Assembly: GCF_049800775.1 (NCBI RefSeq)
Contig: NZ_JBNAFR010000006.1
Location: forward strand, 62,001 to 126,000
From: Dinoroseobacter sp049800775
GTDB lineage: Bacteria > Pseudomonadota > Alphaproteobacteria > Rhodobacterales > Rhodobacteraceae
Direction: 5' to 3'
DNA: 64,000 nucleotides
Shown here: positions 48,366 through 57,967 of the stretch, piece by piece
How positions within the stretch are numbered: position 1 is the first letter of the stretch
How the letters are laid out: each line of letters opens with the position of its first letter
Translations under genes and position numbers: made by a program
Notes under the pieces: generated by a model
Database searches by the model: none
Told to the model about the DNA's origin: nothing
The model's input: the letters and a program-made list of their open reading frames with translations, nothing else

Positions 48366-50039
48366 TTAGGCGCGGAACCCGATCTTGTGCAGATGGATCT
48401 CGTGGCTCGGATGCTTCTCGGCATTGACCACATCACCCCGGTGGTGGTTGTAGAGCGACCGCCAGAAGGGTTGGATGATCACGCCCTCGTCGCGCAGGAT
48501 CTGCTGGATGCTCGACATCTTCTCGCGCCGTGCATCCGCATCGGCGATGGCCATGGCCTCGGCCAGGGCCGCATCGAACTCGGCATTGCTGAAGGCGGTC
48601 TCGTTCCAGGCCTCGCCGGTCCGGTAGGCCAGCGCCAGGATCTGCACGCCCAACGGGCGATGGTTCCAGGAGGTGGTCGAGAAGGCATGCTTGGTCCAGT
48701 CGCCCCAGAAGGTGGCGCCGGGCTGGATGCGATGCTCGATCTGCAGGCCCGCATCGCGGAACTGCGCCGTCAGTGCCGCGCCGGTATTGGACAGCCATTC
48801 CTCATCGGGTGTGATCAGCACATGGGCGAAATCGCCCAGCCCGGCCTCGTCCATGGCGGCCTTGGCGGCGGCCGGGTCGTATTCCGGCGCCGGGATCTCG
48901 GCATATTCCGGGTGGATCGGGCAGACATGGTGGTTCTCGGCGACGGTGCCTTGACCGTTATAGCCGAGCTCCAGCAGCACGCTGTTGTCCACAGCGAGCG
49001 CCATGGCCCGACGCACGGCGGCATCGGCATAGGGGGTCACCCCGTCCACCTCGGCCACCTGGTTCGGGCGCAGCACCACGGTCGCGCCAGTCACGGCCTC
49101 GGTCCCGGTCCAGCCGATGGCGTCGAACAGATCGACGAACTCGCCGGTGGTCTCGTAGGTCAGATCCACCTCTTCGGCCTCGGCCCCGGCAAACCATGTG
49201 GCAGGATCCGTGCCGTAATCGATGAACTCCACCCGGTCGAGATAGGGCCCGCCATAGACCTCGGTTCCCCACCAAGTGTGGTCGGTGGCCCGTTCCAGCA
49301 CGGCGCGGACATTCGTCTCGAAGCTCACGGGGCGGAAGGGGCCCGTGCCAATGCCGTGGTCGTAAGGATTGCCACCTTCATAGCTGGCATGGGTGATCGC
49401 CGCCGGATAGTCGGACATATTCGCAATCACTGTGATGTCGGGCGCCGAAAGGGTCAGCGTGACCTTCAGGTCGCCATCGACGCTGATCGCGCCCTCGCGG
49501 GCCTGCCCGGTCGCGGAATCGATCAACCCGGCAAAGCGCGCGGCCATGGAATTGCCCTCAAGGCTGGTGTCGCACCACCCGGCGATGTTGCGGGCCACGT
49601 CCTCGGCCGTGAAGGGATCGCCATTGTTCCAGGTCGCGTTGGGCCGCACATTCAGCACATAGACCGTGGCGTCGTCATTCACTTCCCAGCTTTCCAGCAG
49701 CATGGGGCTGAACGTGCCATCGGCATTGTAGGAGACGAGGTATTCCAGAAACCCGCGGGTCTGGTTGCCGAGCTCGGACCAGTCATAGGTGCGCGGCTCT
49801 TTCATCGCCTTGACCAGATGCTGGATCCGCAAGGTGCCGCCCATGGCCGGGGTCTCACCATGACCTGCGGCGAGGGCAGGACGCGCGCCGATCATCGCAT
49901 AGGCCGCCGCTGCGGTCGCTCCGAGGGCCGAGGCGTTGGTCAGAAATTCCCGCCGGCTCATCTTTCCGGCGCGGCAGTCGTCCGCGTACATCTCCACCGC
50001 CGGATGCATGGCTTTCCCGTGGATTGTCGTGCGTGTCAT
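48366..50039 (-). CDS. ABC importer substrate-binding protein, Tat-exported
   Basis: A 557-residue periplasmic protein of the SBP_bac_5 (peptide/nickel) family. MSRREFLTNASALGATAAAAY is a twin-arginine signal, cut after ALA near residue 59. Family phrases include TYDWSELGNQTRGFLEYLV, VYVLNVRPNATWNNGDPFTAEDVARNI and the later AYRTGEAWNETAFSN. The ligand is not predictable; peptides, opines or betaine-like amines are possible. The start lies downstream of the AraC-type direct repeats. Confidence 0.9.
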   Translation of the reverse strand: MTRTTIHGKAMHPAVEMYADDCRAGKMSRREFLTNASALGATAAAAYAMIGARPALAAGHGETPAMGGTLRIQHLVKAMKEPRTYDWSELGNQTRGFLEYLVSYNADGTFSPMLLESWEVNDDATVYVLNVRPNATWNNGDPFTAEDVARNIAGWCDTSLEGNSMAARFAGLIDSATGQAREGAISVDGDLKVTLTLSAPDITVIANMSDYPAAITHASYEGGNPYDHGIGTGPFRPVSFETNVRAVLERATDHTWWGTEVYGGPYLDRVEFIDYGTDPATWFAGAEAEEVDLTYETTGEFVDLFDAIGWTGTEAVTGATVVLRPNQVAEVDGVTPYADAAVRRAMALAVDNSVLLELGYNGQGTVAENHHVCPIHPEYAEIPAPEYDPAAAKAAMDEAGLGDFAHVLITPDEEWLSNTGAALTAQFRDAGLQIEHRIQPGATFWGDWTKHAFSTTSWNHRPLGVQILALAYRTGEAWNETAFSNAEFDAALAEAMAIADADARREKMSSIQQILRDEGVIIQPFWRSLYNHHRGDVVNAEKHPSHEIHLHKIGFRA

Positions 50040-50221
50040 TCGTTCAGTTCCCCCTGAGAAACAGTCTGTTTTTTTCTGCAATCGCCACGCGGAGACCCGC
50101 CGCAGCCCCCCGTGACGGAGCGCTTTGGACAGCAGGAAACCCAATGCGATCTGGTTCTTTGGACCCATGACGCCCCATTCTCCGGGGCCGGTCAACACCT
50201 AGAACCGGTAATAAAGTGCAA

Positions 50222-50254
50222 AAAAACGACATTGACTTCGCACAAAAACGACAT
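50222..50254. promoter_or_regulatory. Tandem AraC-type operator
   Basis: AAAAACGACAT occurs at 50222-50232 and again at 50244-50254, in the same orientation and 22 bases apart, two helix turns. It sits about 180 bases upstream of the binding-protein start and 70 bases beyond the araC-type gene, the usual layout of a site for an AraC-family activator. Confidence 0.7.
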
Positions 50255-50325
50255 GTGCGCCGTGCGCGGGCGAATCCGAAGCGCTTTGACGTTGGGTCAA
50301 GTGCCGGACCGCGTGAGATCCGGGA

Positions 50326-51138
50326 TCACCCGCGACGCAGGGCGAGGCGGTCGGCGCTGGGGGGCTGGCCCATCTTCGCACCATAGCTGCGCGCGAAATA
50401 CGCCGCCGAACCGTAGCCCAGGGCATCGGCGATCTGGTGGACCGGGCTCGGCGTGTCGGCGAGCCGCCAGCGCGCCTCGGACAGGAGCCTGTCCTGCAAC
50501 AGGGCCGAGGCCCCGGTACCGGCCACCGACTGGCACACCCGGGTGAGATGGGTGGGGGTGATCCCCAGCCGGTCCGCATAACCTGCGACCGAAGGCTGGG
50601 CCGCCGGGCGATCGGACAGATCCGCCTCGATCAGCCCCATGAACTCGGCCACGAGCCGCTCGGATTTGCTGCTCGCCCAGAGCGGCGCGCCATCCTGCCG
50701 GTGCAGCCGCGCGATCTCGAGCGCGAGGAGGGTTCCGCAGGCGGTCAGGGCGGCGGGGGCGTCTTCGGTTCCCGCGCGTCCCTCCGTCTCGATCCGCGCC
50801 AGCATCCAGGCCAGATCGGCCTGCACCGCGCCGGTGGAGTTGCGCAACAGAAACGCGGTCTGTGGCAAAGCCGCAGCGATCTCGGGGGCCAGGCTCAGTT
50901 TGGTGCCGAACACCTGCACCGGAAAGGCAAAGCGCGTCGTGGCGCGCGCGGGAATATAGAGATAGCAGGGCCCGGTCAGCCCCCGCGTCTTGCCATCGAC
51001 AAACACGCGCCCCTGACCGCGCGTGAAAACATAGAGCGCCGGGTTCGGATCCGCATGGAGATCCGTCAGCCGCCAGCGTCCGCGTTGCAGGATCGCGGCC
51101 AGAGGCGTGACGGAAACGGGAAGGTCGGGCGCAGTCAT
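50326..51138 (-). CDS. AraC-family transcription regulator
   Basis: A 270-residue regulator. The C-terminal part has the two helix-turn-helix units: VAGYADRLGITPTHLTRVCQSVAG and HQIADALGYGSAAYFARSYGAKMGQPPS. The N-terminal cupin-like part (YVFTRGQGRVFVDGKTRGL) would bind an effector. It reads toward the importer operon and probably controls it through the repeats at 50222-50254. Confidence 0.88.
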   Translation of the reverse strand: MTAPDLPVSVTPLAAILQRGRWRLTDLHADPNPALYVFTRGQGRVFVDGKTRGLTGPCYLYIPARATTRFAFPVQVFGTKLSLAPEIAAALPQTAFLLRNSTGAVQADLAWMLARIETEGRAGTEDAPAALTACGTLLALEIARLHRQDGAPLWASSKSERLVAEFMGLIEADLSDRPAAQPSVAGYADRLGITPTHLTRVCQSVAGTGASALLQDRLLSEARWRLADTPSPVHQIADALGYGSAAYFARSYGAKMGQPPSADRLALRRG

Positions 51139-51197
51139 GCCAAAATGTTAACCACGACGCGGGGTTTGGGCCAGACCGCTCTGCGCGGTGAGCAAGA

Positions 51198-52085
51198 TTA
51201 CGCGGGCAGGGCGGTCCAGTCCTTCATCCGCGCGCGAAACCAGGTGCGTTGCCGCTTGGCGTATTGCCGTGTGGCGATGATGGCCTTCTCGCGCGCCTCG
51301 GCGAGGGTCATCTCGCCGCGCAGATGGGCGATCAGTTCCGGGGCGCCGATGGCCCGGGCCCAGGGCGCGGCGGGATCCCAGTGAGGCAGGGCGTCGCGGG
51401 CCTCGTCGAGCGCGCCCTCGGCGAGCATCTGCTCAAAGCGGCGTGCGATGCGCGGGGTGAGCCAGTCCTTGGGCGCGTCGATCACGAAAGCGGCGGCCTG
51501 ATGCCGTGGCAGATCGGGGGCCGGGGTCTCGTCCTGCCAGGTGGCGAGGGGGCGTCCGGTTGCCTCCAGAACCTCCCAGGCGCGCTGCACGCGCATGGGG
51601 TTGGCCATGTCGATCCGGGCGCTGGTGACCGGATCGCGCTGCGCCAGCGCGGCGGCCATCTGGGCCGGATCGGCCAGTCGCAGGGCATCGGCGCGGGTCC
51701 GGATCTCGGCCGGTATCTCGGGGATCGGGCTCAGGCCCTGGGTGAGCGCCGTCAGGTAAAGCCCCGTGCCGCCAACTATAATCGGGCGTATACCCTGCTC
51801 GGCGCGTAGTGCTGCGAGCTCACGCAGCCAGTGTCCCACGGAATATTCGGCCCCGCGCGCCACATGGCCATAGAGCCGGTGATCGGCCTGTGCCAGATCC
51901 GCCGGGCCGGGCCGCGCGCTCAGCACCTGCCAGCTGTCATGGACCTGCAGGGCATCGGCATTGACGATCACGCCGCCTTGCCGCGCGGCGATCTCCAGCG
52001 CCAGGGCGGATTTCCCTGAGGCGGTCGGCCCGGCGATGAGCACAGGCTGCTCGGCAGAGATCTGCGACAGGTCAAAATGAGGCAT
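51198..52085 (-). CDS. miaA: tRNA dimethylallyltransferase
   Basis: A 295-residue MiaA, which adds an isopentenyl group to A37 of tRNAs that read UNN codons. PVLIAGPTASGKSALALEIA is the P-loop, INADALQVY-like NADALQVHDSW follows, and IIVGGTGLYLTALTQGL and YAKRQRTWFR are family marks. Start MPHFDLSQ at 52085; a longer frame is not needed. Confidence 0.93.
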   Translation of the reverse strand: MPHFDLSQISAEQPVLIAGPTASGKSALALEIAARQGGVIVNADALQVHDSWQVLSARPGPADLAQADHRLYGHVARGAEYSVGHWLRELAALRAEQGIRPIIVGGTGLYLTALTQGLSPIPEIPAEIRTRADALRLADPAQMAAALAQRDPVTSARIDMANPMRVQRAWEVLEATGRPLATWQDETPAPDLPRHQAAAFVIDAPKDWLTPRIARRFEQMLAEGALDEARDALPHWDPAAPWARAIGAPELIAHLRGEMTLAEAREKAIIATRQYAKRQRTWFRARMKDWTALPA

Positions 52086-52201
52086 CTGGGAACCGGGTTG
52101 GAGCAATCGCGCAGGGCGCGGCGGTTTCGCCGTTGATCCCGGCGCGGATAAAGACCATTTTGCGCGCAATTCCGCTCCGGAGACAAGACAGAGGTCACCC
52201 C

Positions 52202-52936
52202 ATGGACGATGCTGCCCCAAACGCGACCAAATACAAGCGCGTTATGCTCAAGATCTCGGGGGAGGCGCTGATGGGCCCTCAGGGGTTCGGGCTGCATCCT
52301 CCAACGGTGGAACGCATCGCCCAAGAGGTGAAGTCGGTCCATGATCTCGGCGTCGAGATCTGCATGGTGATCGGGGGCGGCAACATCTTTCGAGGACTTC
52401 AGGGCAGCGCCCAGGGGATGGAGCGGACAACCGCCGACTATATGGGGATGCTCGCCACGGTGATGAACGCGCTCGGCATGCAGGCCGCGCTCGAGGGGCT
52501 GGGCATCCACACACGGGTGATCAGCGCGATCCCGATGGATCAGGTCTGTGAACCCTATATTCGCCGCCGCGCGGTGCGCCATTTGGAAAAAGCGCGGGTC
52601 TGCATCTTTGCCGCCGGGACCGGGAACCCCTATTTCACCACCGATACGGCCGCGACCCTGCGCGCCAACGAGATGTCCTGCGAGGCCATTTTCAAGGGCA
52701 CCAAGGTGGATGGCGTCTATGACAAGGACCCGGTCAAGCATGACGACGCGGTGCGGTTCGACCAGATCAGCTATGATGACTGCCTCGCCCAGCATCTGGG
52801 CGTGATGGACGCATCGGCCATTGCCCTGGCGCGGGACAACAAGCTGCCGATCATCGTGTTCTCGCTGGACGAACCCGGCGGGTTCCGGGGCATTCTCGCG
52901 GGCGAGGGCACCTATACGGTGGTCAATTCCGGCTGA
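52202..52936 (+). CDS. pyrH: UMP kinase
   Basis: A 244-residue hexameric UMP kinase. KRVMLKISGEALMG at the front, IGGGNIFRG and the phrase DYMGMLATVMNAL are typical, and FAAGTGNPYFTTDTAATLRA is the allosteric/active-site loop. GAGGTC stands upstream of ATG 52202. It begins the chromosomal envelope cluster. Confidence 0.97.
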   Translation: MDDAAPNATKYKRVMLKISGEALMGPQGFGLHPPTVERIAQEVKSVHDLGVEICMVIGGGNIFRGLQGSAQGMERTTADYMGMLATVMNALGMQAALEGLGIHTRVISAIPMDQVCEPYIRRRAVRHLEKARVCIFAAGTGNPYFTTDTAATLRANEMSCEAIFKGTKVDGVYDKDPVKHDDAVRFDQISYDDCLAQHLGVMDASAIALARDNKLPIIVFSLDEPGGFRGILAGEGTYTVVNSG

Positions 52937-53055
52937 TTTCGGCCTGTCCCAAAACCTCACTGCAACACTTGTCATGATTGGTTGCTATACATCTGCAGGT
53001 CGCCGGGTATACAAAGCCCTTGGCAGATGACAGCGACACGAACCAAGAGACTTAC

Positions 53056-53622
53056 ATGTCCGAAGACGACTTTGACCTCGATATTGATGATCTGGCCCGC
53101 CGGATGGATGGCGCCATCGCCAGTTTGCGCACGGAATTCGCTTCGTTGCGGACCGGGCGCGCCTCGGCCGCCATGCTGGAGCCGGTGATGGTAGATGCCT
53201 ATGGTCAGAAGACCCCGATCAACCAGGTGGGCACCGTGAACGTGCCCGAGCCGCGCATGGTGACGGTGAATGTCTGGGATAAGGGACTTGTGGGCAAGGT
53301 CGAGAAGGCCATCCGCGAGAGCGGGTTGGGGATCAACCCCCAGCTCAACGGCACGATCATCATGCTGCCGATTCCCGAGCTCAACGAAGAGCGCCGCCGC
53401 GAGCTGACCAAGGTCGCTGCGCAATACGCCGAGAATGCCCGGGTCTCGATCCGCAATGTCCGGCGCGACGGGATGGATCAGCTCAAGAAATTCAAAGCCG
53501 ACGGGATGAGCGAGGACGATCACAAGATCTGGTCCGACGAGGTGCAATCCCTGACCGATACCGAGATCAAGAAAGTCGATGACGCCCTGGAGACCAAGCA
53601 AGCGGAGATCATGCAGGTCTGA
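53056..53622 (+). CDS. frr: Ribosome recycling factor
   Basis: A 188-residue RRF that splits ribosomes after termination. Marks: MDGAIASLRTEFASLRTGRASAAML, NVWDKGLVGKVEKAIRESGLGINP and RNVRRDGMDQLKKF. AAGAGA precedes ATG 53056. The 119-base gap after pyrH could hold a weak promoter; two TATACA-like boxes are seen near 52990 and 53009. Confidence 0.97.
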   Translation: MSEDDFDLDIDDLARRMDGAIASLRTEFASLRTGRASAAMLEPVMVDAYGQKTPINQVGTVNVPEPRMVTVNVWDKGLVGKVEKAIRESGLGINPQLNGTIIMLPIPELNEERRRELTKVAAQYAENARVSIRNVRRDGMDQLKKFKADGMSEDDHKIWSDEVQSLTDTEIKKVDDALETKQAEIMQV

Positions 53623-53689
53623 GCAGGGGGACGGTTCGCCTTGGGGCGGACTCTGGATCAATCCGGGGGGCAGCGAAAGCGAGACGAAG

Positions 53690-54433
53690 ATGCAAAAGGC
53701 AGCACAGACACAGCTCAAATCCTCCGGTGGCGGGGACGGCCCACGGCATGTGGCGATCATCATGGATGGCAATGGCCGCTGGGCACAGGAACGCGGGCGT
53801 CCGCGGCTCTTTGGGCATCAGGCGGGCGCGCGCCGGGTGCGCGCGGTGGTCGAGGCCTGCCCGGATCTCGGCATCGAGTATCTGACGATCTTCGCCTTCT
53901 CCACCGAGAACTGGAAACGGACGCAGAGCGAAGTCTCGGGCCTCATGAGCCTCTTCCGTCGCTATATCAGCAAGGAAATGCAGGGTTTCCTGCGCGAGGG
54001 CGTGCGGGTGCGCTTCATCGGGGACCGGGTGCGGCTGGACGAAAAGCTGCGCGACCTGATGGACGAGGTCGAGATGCTGACCGCCCACAACACCCGGGTC
54101 AACCTGACCATTGCCCTGAATTACGGCGGACGCGACGAGGTGGCCCGCGCCACCAAGCGCCTTGCCCAGGAAGTGTCCGCGGGCCGTCTGGACGCCGAGA
54201 CGGTTGATGAGAACACGCTGACCCATTTCCTCGACACCTGCGTGCTGCCGGACCCGGATCTCGTGATCCGCACCTCTGGTGAGGCCCGTATTTCGAATTT
54301 CCTGCTCTGGCAGTCGGCCTATGCGGAATACGAGTTCATCGACACGCTCTGGCCCGACTTCACACCCGAGATCTTTGCCGAGGTGGTGGACCGCTTCGGG
54401 GGTCGCTCGCGTCGCTTCGGCGCGATCGCCTGA
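53690..54433 (+). CDS. uppS: Undecaprenyl diphosphate synthase
   Basis: A 247-residue cis-prenyltransferase that makes the C55 lipid carrier. HVAIIMDGNGRWAQERG holds the catalytic Asp, LTIFAFSTENWKR and DLVIRTSGEARISNFLLWQSAYAE are signature blocks. Start MQKAAQTQ at 53690; the frame runs on upstream into frr by chance. Confidence 0.96.
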   Translation: MQKAAQTQLKSSGGGDGPRHVAIIMDGNGRWAQERGRPRLFGHQAGARRVRAVVEACPDLGIEYLTIFAFSTENWKRTQSEVSGLMSLFRRYISKEMQGFLREGVRVRFIGDRVRLDEKLRDLMDEVEMLTAHNTRVNLTIALNYGGRDEVARATKRLAQEVSAGRLDAETVDENTLTHFLDTCVLPDPDLVIRTSGEARISNFLLWQSAYAEYEFIDTLWPDFTPEIFAEVVDRFGGRSRRFGAIA

Positions 54434-54452
54434 GCCTGCGGACCCCGCCCCA

Positions 54453-55244
54453 ATGCCAGCCAAGGCCAGCTTCGACGACCTCTTGCCCCGCCTGGGGTCT
54501 GCGGTGGTCATGGTCGTGGTGGGCGTGACGGCGATCTGGGTCGGCGGCACGGTCTTTCTTCTTCTTCTGGCGCTGGTGGTGGGCGCGATGGTGTGGGAAC
54601 TGGCCCGCATGATCGCCCCCGAAGACCGCCGTGGCGCCATGGTGGTGGCGGGGGCTGCGGGTGCTGCGCTCGCGTCCTGCGCGGTGCTGCCTCTGGGCTT
54701 TGCCCTGCCGCTCTTGCTGTTGCCGGCCATGATCGGGGTGGGGCGGTTCGAAACCTCGCGTCGGGTCTTTGCCCTCTATACGGCGTTTATCGGCGTTGCC
54801 GGTCTCGGCCTGTGGGTGCTGCGGCAGGATTTCGGGATGATCTGGATGCTCTGGCTCGTTCTGCTGGTCGTGGTCACGGATGTGGCGGGCTATTTCGCCG
54901 GGCGGATCATCGGCGGGCCGAAATTCTGGCCCAAGGTCAGCCCCAAGAAAACCTGGTCGGGCACGGTCGCGGGCTGGATCGGCGCCGGGATCGTCGGCTG
55001 GATCTTCATGACCCAGACCATCGCGGGATCAGAGCTGATCGGGATTTCCATCGCGCTCGCCATGGCCAGCCAGATGGGCGACGTCACCGAGAGCGCGCTC
55101 AAGCGCCGGGCAGGGGTTAAGGACAGCTCAACCCTCATCCCGGGCCATGGCGGTCTGCTGGATCGGTTCGACGGCATGCTCGGCGCGTCGGTTCTCTTGC
55201 TGCTGGTGGAGCAGATCATCGATTTCCCGCCGCTCCCCTTGTAA
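54453..55244 (+). CDS. cdsA: Phosphatidate cytidylyltransferase
   Basis: A 263-residue membrane enzyme that makes CDP-diacylglycerol. Eight or so hydrophobic segments, then the family block SQMGDVTESALKRRAGVKDSSTLIPGHGGLLDRFDGML near the C terminus with its catalytic Asp residues. It starts 19 bases after uppS. Confidence 0.94.
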   Translation: MPAKASFDDLLPRLGSAVVMVVVGVTAIWVGGTVFLLLLALVVGAMVWELARMIAPEDRRGAMVVAGAAGAALASCAVLPLGFALPLLLLPAMIGVGRFETSRRVFALYTAFIGVAGLGLWVLRQDFGMIWMLWLVLLVVVTDVAGYFAGRIIGGPKFWPKVSPKKTWSGTVAGWIGAGIVGWIFMTQTIAGSELIGISIALAMASQMGDVTESALKRRAGVKDSSTLIPGHGGLLDRFDGMLGASVLLLLVEQIIDFPPLPL

Positions 55245-55266
55245 CGAAACGTGGGGGGCTGACGGC

Positions 55267-56448
55267 ATGGCACGACGTATCTCCATTTTCGGGTCCACCG
55301 GCTCGATCGGTCAGAACACGGTCGACCTGATCGAGCGCGATCCCGACGCCTATGATGTCGTGGCCCTCAGCGGCGGCGGCAATATCCCATTGCTGGCCGA
55401 GCAGGCGCGCAAGCTTAAAGCCGACATCGCGATCACGGCCTATGAGGATCGGCTGGAGGATCTGCGCGCGGCCCTTGCCGGCAGCGGGGTCGAGGTTGCT
55501 GCCGGGGCGCAGGCGCTCTGCGATGCCGCCGACCGGCCCGCCGATTGGGTGATGAGCGCGATTGTCGGCGCGGCCGGGCTTTATCCGGGCTTTGCCGCCC
55601 TGCGCCATGGCGGGTCGCTGGCGCTTGCGAACAAGGAAAGCCTCGTGACTGCCGGGCCGCTCCTTCTGGCCGAGGCGCGGGCGCATCAGGCCCGGATCCT
55701 GCCGGTGGATAGCGAGCATTCCGCCGTGTTCCAGGCGCTGGTCGGCGAGGATATGGACGCGGTGGAGCGGATCGTGATCACCGCCAGCGGCGGGCCGTTC
55801 CGCGACTGGCCGCTCGATGCGATTGCCAAGGCCACCCTGGCCGAAGCTGTGGCCCATCCGAACTGGGACATGGGCCAGCGGATCAGCATCGACAGCGCCT
55901 CGATGTTCAACAAGGCGCTTGAGCTCATTGAAACGCGGGAGTTTTTCGGCATTGCACCAGAGCGGATCGAGGCCGTAGTGCATCCCGGATCCATCGTTCA
56001 TGCGCTAGTCGGGTTCAAGGATGGGGCGCTGATGGCGCATCTCGGCGCGCCGGATATGCGCCACGCGATCGGCTATGCGCTCCATTGGCCCGAGCGGCGC
56101 GATCTGCCGGTGGCCCGGCTCGACCTTGCGGCCATCGGGTCGCTCAGCTTCGAGCGTCCGGATGAGGTCCGCTTCCCCGCCTTGCGGCTGGCCCGGGAGG
56201 TCATGGCCACGGGCGGGCGCGCCGGCGCGGTGTTCAACGCCGCCAAGGAGGCCGCGCTTGATGCCTTCATCGCTGGCCAGATCGGATTTCTCGACATGGC
56301 GGCCGTGGTCGAGGCCACGCTGGAGGGCATGGACCGGGACACAAGTCTGTCGATTCCACCACAAAGCCTTGATTGCGTCGCGGAAGTGGACCATCTCGCA
56401 AGGAATATGGCCGCGCGCGCGGCGAAAACCCGCGCGGCACAACGCTGA
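55267..56448 (+). CDS. dxr: 1-deoxy-D-xylulose 5-phosphate reductoisomerase
   Basis: A 393-residue enzyme of the MEP isoprenoid pathway. ISIFGSTGSIGQNTVDLIE binds NADPH; ALANKESLVTAGPLL and LPVDSEHSAVFQAL hold metal and substrate residues; ITASGGPFRDW is the flexible loop. It feeds precursors to UppS. GGGGGG lies before the start region. Confidence 0.97.
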   Translation: MARRISIFGSTGSIGQNTVDLIERDPDAYDVVALSGGGNIPLLAEQARKLKADIAITAYEDRLEDLRAALAGSGVEVAAGAQALCDAADRPADWVMSAIVGAAGLYPGFAALRHGGSLALANKESLVTAGPLLLAEARAHQARILPVDSEHSAVFQALVGEDMDAVERIVITASGGPFRDWPLDAIAKATLAEAVAHPNWDMGQRISIDSASMFNKALELIETREFFGIAPERIEAVVHPGSIVHALVGFKDGALMAHLGAPDMRHAIGYALHWPERRDLPVARLDLAAIGSLSFERPDEVRFPALRLAREVMATGGRAGAVFNAAKEAALDAFIAGQIGFLDMAAVVEATLEGMDRDTSLSIPPQSLDCVAEVDHLARNMAARAAKTRAAQR

Positions 56449-56474
56449 AGACAGCATCAAGCGAAGGACATCTC

Positions 56475-57812
56475 TTGGACCTTGTCGGACTGATCCCCTC
56501 TTTTGGCGGGCTCGCATTCACCGTGATCGCCTTCGTGGTGGCACTCAGCATCATCGTGGCGATCCACGAATACGGTCATTACATCGTCGGGCGTTGGTGC
56601 GGGATCCATGCGGAGGTCTTCTCGCTGGGCTTCGGGCCCGTGCTCTACAGCCGTGTCGACAAGCGCGGCACCCAGTGGCAGGTCGCGGCCTTGCCCTTTG
56701 GCGGTTACGTGAAATTCCTCGGCGACAGCGATGCGGCCAGCGGCAAGGATGGCGCGGCCATGGGCACGCTGTCCGAGGAGGAGCTGTCCCGCACCATGCA
56801 TGGCGCCAAGCTGTGGAAGCGCGCGGCGACCGTGGCGGCAGGGCCGGTCTTCAACTTTATTCTGTCGATCGTGGTCTTCGGCTCCATGATCTTTTGGCAG
56901 GGGACCGCGACCGAGCGGCCGACAATCGGCACACTGGTCGATGTGCCCGTGGCCAATTCCGAGTTGCGCAGCGGCGATGTGATCACCGCGATCGAAGGGC
57001 AGGACACGCCGGATTACGTGGCGTTGAACGCCCTGCGCGAGACGCTGCCCCGCCAGCCTGAGCTGACCTACACGGTGGATCGCGACGGGGCCTCGCGCGA
57101 TGTGACCGGGCCCTATCTGATGCCGCCGCTGGTCTCGGGGCTGCAGCCTCGCAGTGCCGCCATGGACGAAGGGTTCGAGGTGGGTGATGTGATCACGGCG
57201 ATCGATGGCACACCGGTTTACGCGTTCGAGGATCTGCGCGAGGCGGTCGAAGCCTCCGCCGGGGCCGAGCTGGCCATGCAGGTCTGGCGCGGCGGCGAGG
57301 AGCTGACCATCTCGGTGGCGCCCCGGCGCATGGATCTGCCCCTGCCAGAAGGCGGGTTCGAGACCCGCTGGCTGATCGGGATCACCGGGGGGATGTTCTT
57401 CGAACCCGAGACCGTGACCCCGGGGCCCTTCGCCGCCCTATGGCAAGGGGTGGAGCAAATGATCTTCATCATCCGCTCGTCGCTGTCGGGGCTGTGGCAC
57501 ATGATCACCGGCGCGATCAGCACCTGCAACATCTCCGGCCCGATCGGAATTGCCGAGACCTCGGGGGCCGTGGCCTCCCAGGGGCTCGATCAGTTCATAT
57601 GGTTCATCGCGGTGCTGTCCACGGCGGTGGGGATGCTGAACCTGTTTCCCGTGCCGGTGCTGGATGGCGGACATCTGGTCTTTCACGCCTATGAGGCGGT
57701 GACCGGTCGCCCGCCCAGCGACAAGGCGCTGCGGGTCATGATGACCGCCGGTCTTGCGATGCTGCTGACCCTGATGGTCTTCGCTCTGAGCAACGATCTC
57801 TTCTGCCCCTGA
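56475..57812 (+). CDS. rseP: Site-2 membrane protease RseP
   Basis: A 445-residue membrane metalloprotease. VAIHEYGHYIVGRWCG has the HExxH zinc site, NLFPVPVLDGGHLVFHAYEAVTGRPPS has the LDG site, and two PDZ domains lie between (near TIGTLVDVPVANSELRSGD and EGFEVGDVITAIDG). TTG 56475 is the likely start, with AAGGA 7 bases upstream. It acts in envelope stress signalling. Confidence 0.94.
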   Translation: MDLVGLIPSFGGLAFTVIAFVVALSIIVAIHEYGHYIVGRWCGIHAEVFSLGFGPVLYSRVDKRGTQWQVAALPFGGYVKFLGDSDAASGKDGAAMGTLSEEELSRTMHGAKLWKRAATVAAGPVFNFILSIVVFGSMIFWQGTATERPTIGTLVDVPVANSELRSGDVITAIEGQDTPDYVALNALRETLPRQPELTYTVDRDGASRDVTGPYLMPPLVSGLQPRSAAMDEGFEVGDVITAIDGTPVYAFEDLREAVEASAGAELAMQVWRGGEELTISVAPRRMDLPLPEGGFETRWLIGITGGMFFEPETVTPGPFAALWQGVEQMIFIIRSSLSGLWHMITGAISTCNISGPIGIAETSGAVASQGLDQFIWFIAVLSTAVGMLNLFPVPVLDGGHLVFHAYEAVTGRPPSDKALRVMMTAGLAMLLTLMVFALSNDLFCP

Positions 57813-57967
57813 GCCAGCCGCCGGGCGGGTCATCCGCGGTCCTGACAGGGACCGCGCCACGCCGCCCGCGGAGGCGGCGAAAAGTGGCACGACATGCGCC
57901 CGTTTTTTTGACAATCCTCGCCGTTCCGGCTACGGGACAAGGACAGGCAAGGTGCGGGGCAGATTCT

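Noticed and set aside
48096..50057. 653-codon plus-strand frame opposite the binding-protein gene
   Set aside because: Antisense shadow; the minus strand has a Tat signal and family motifs.
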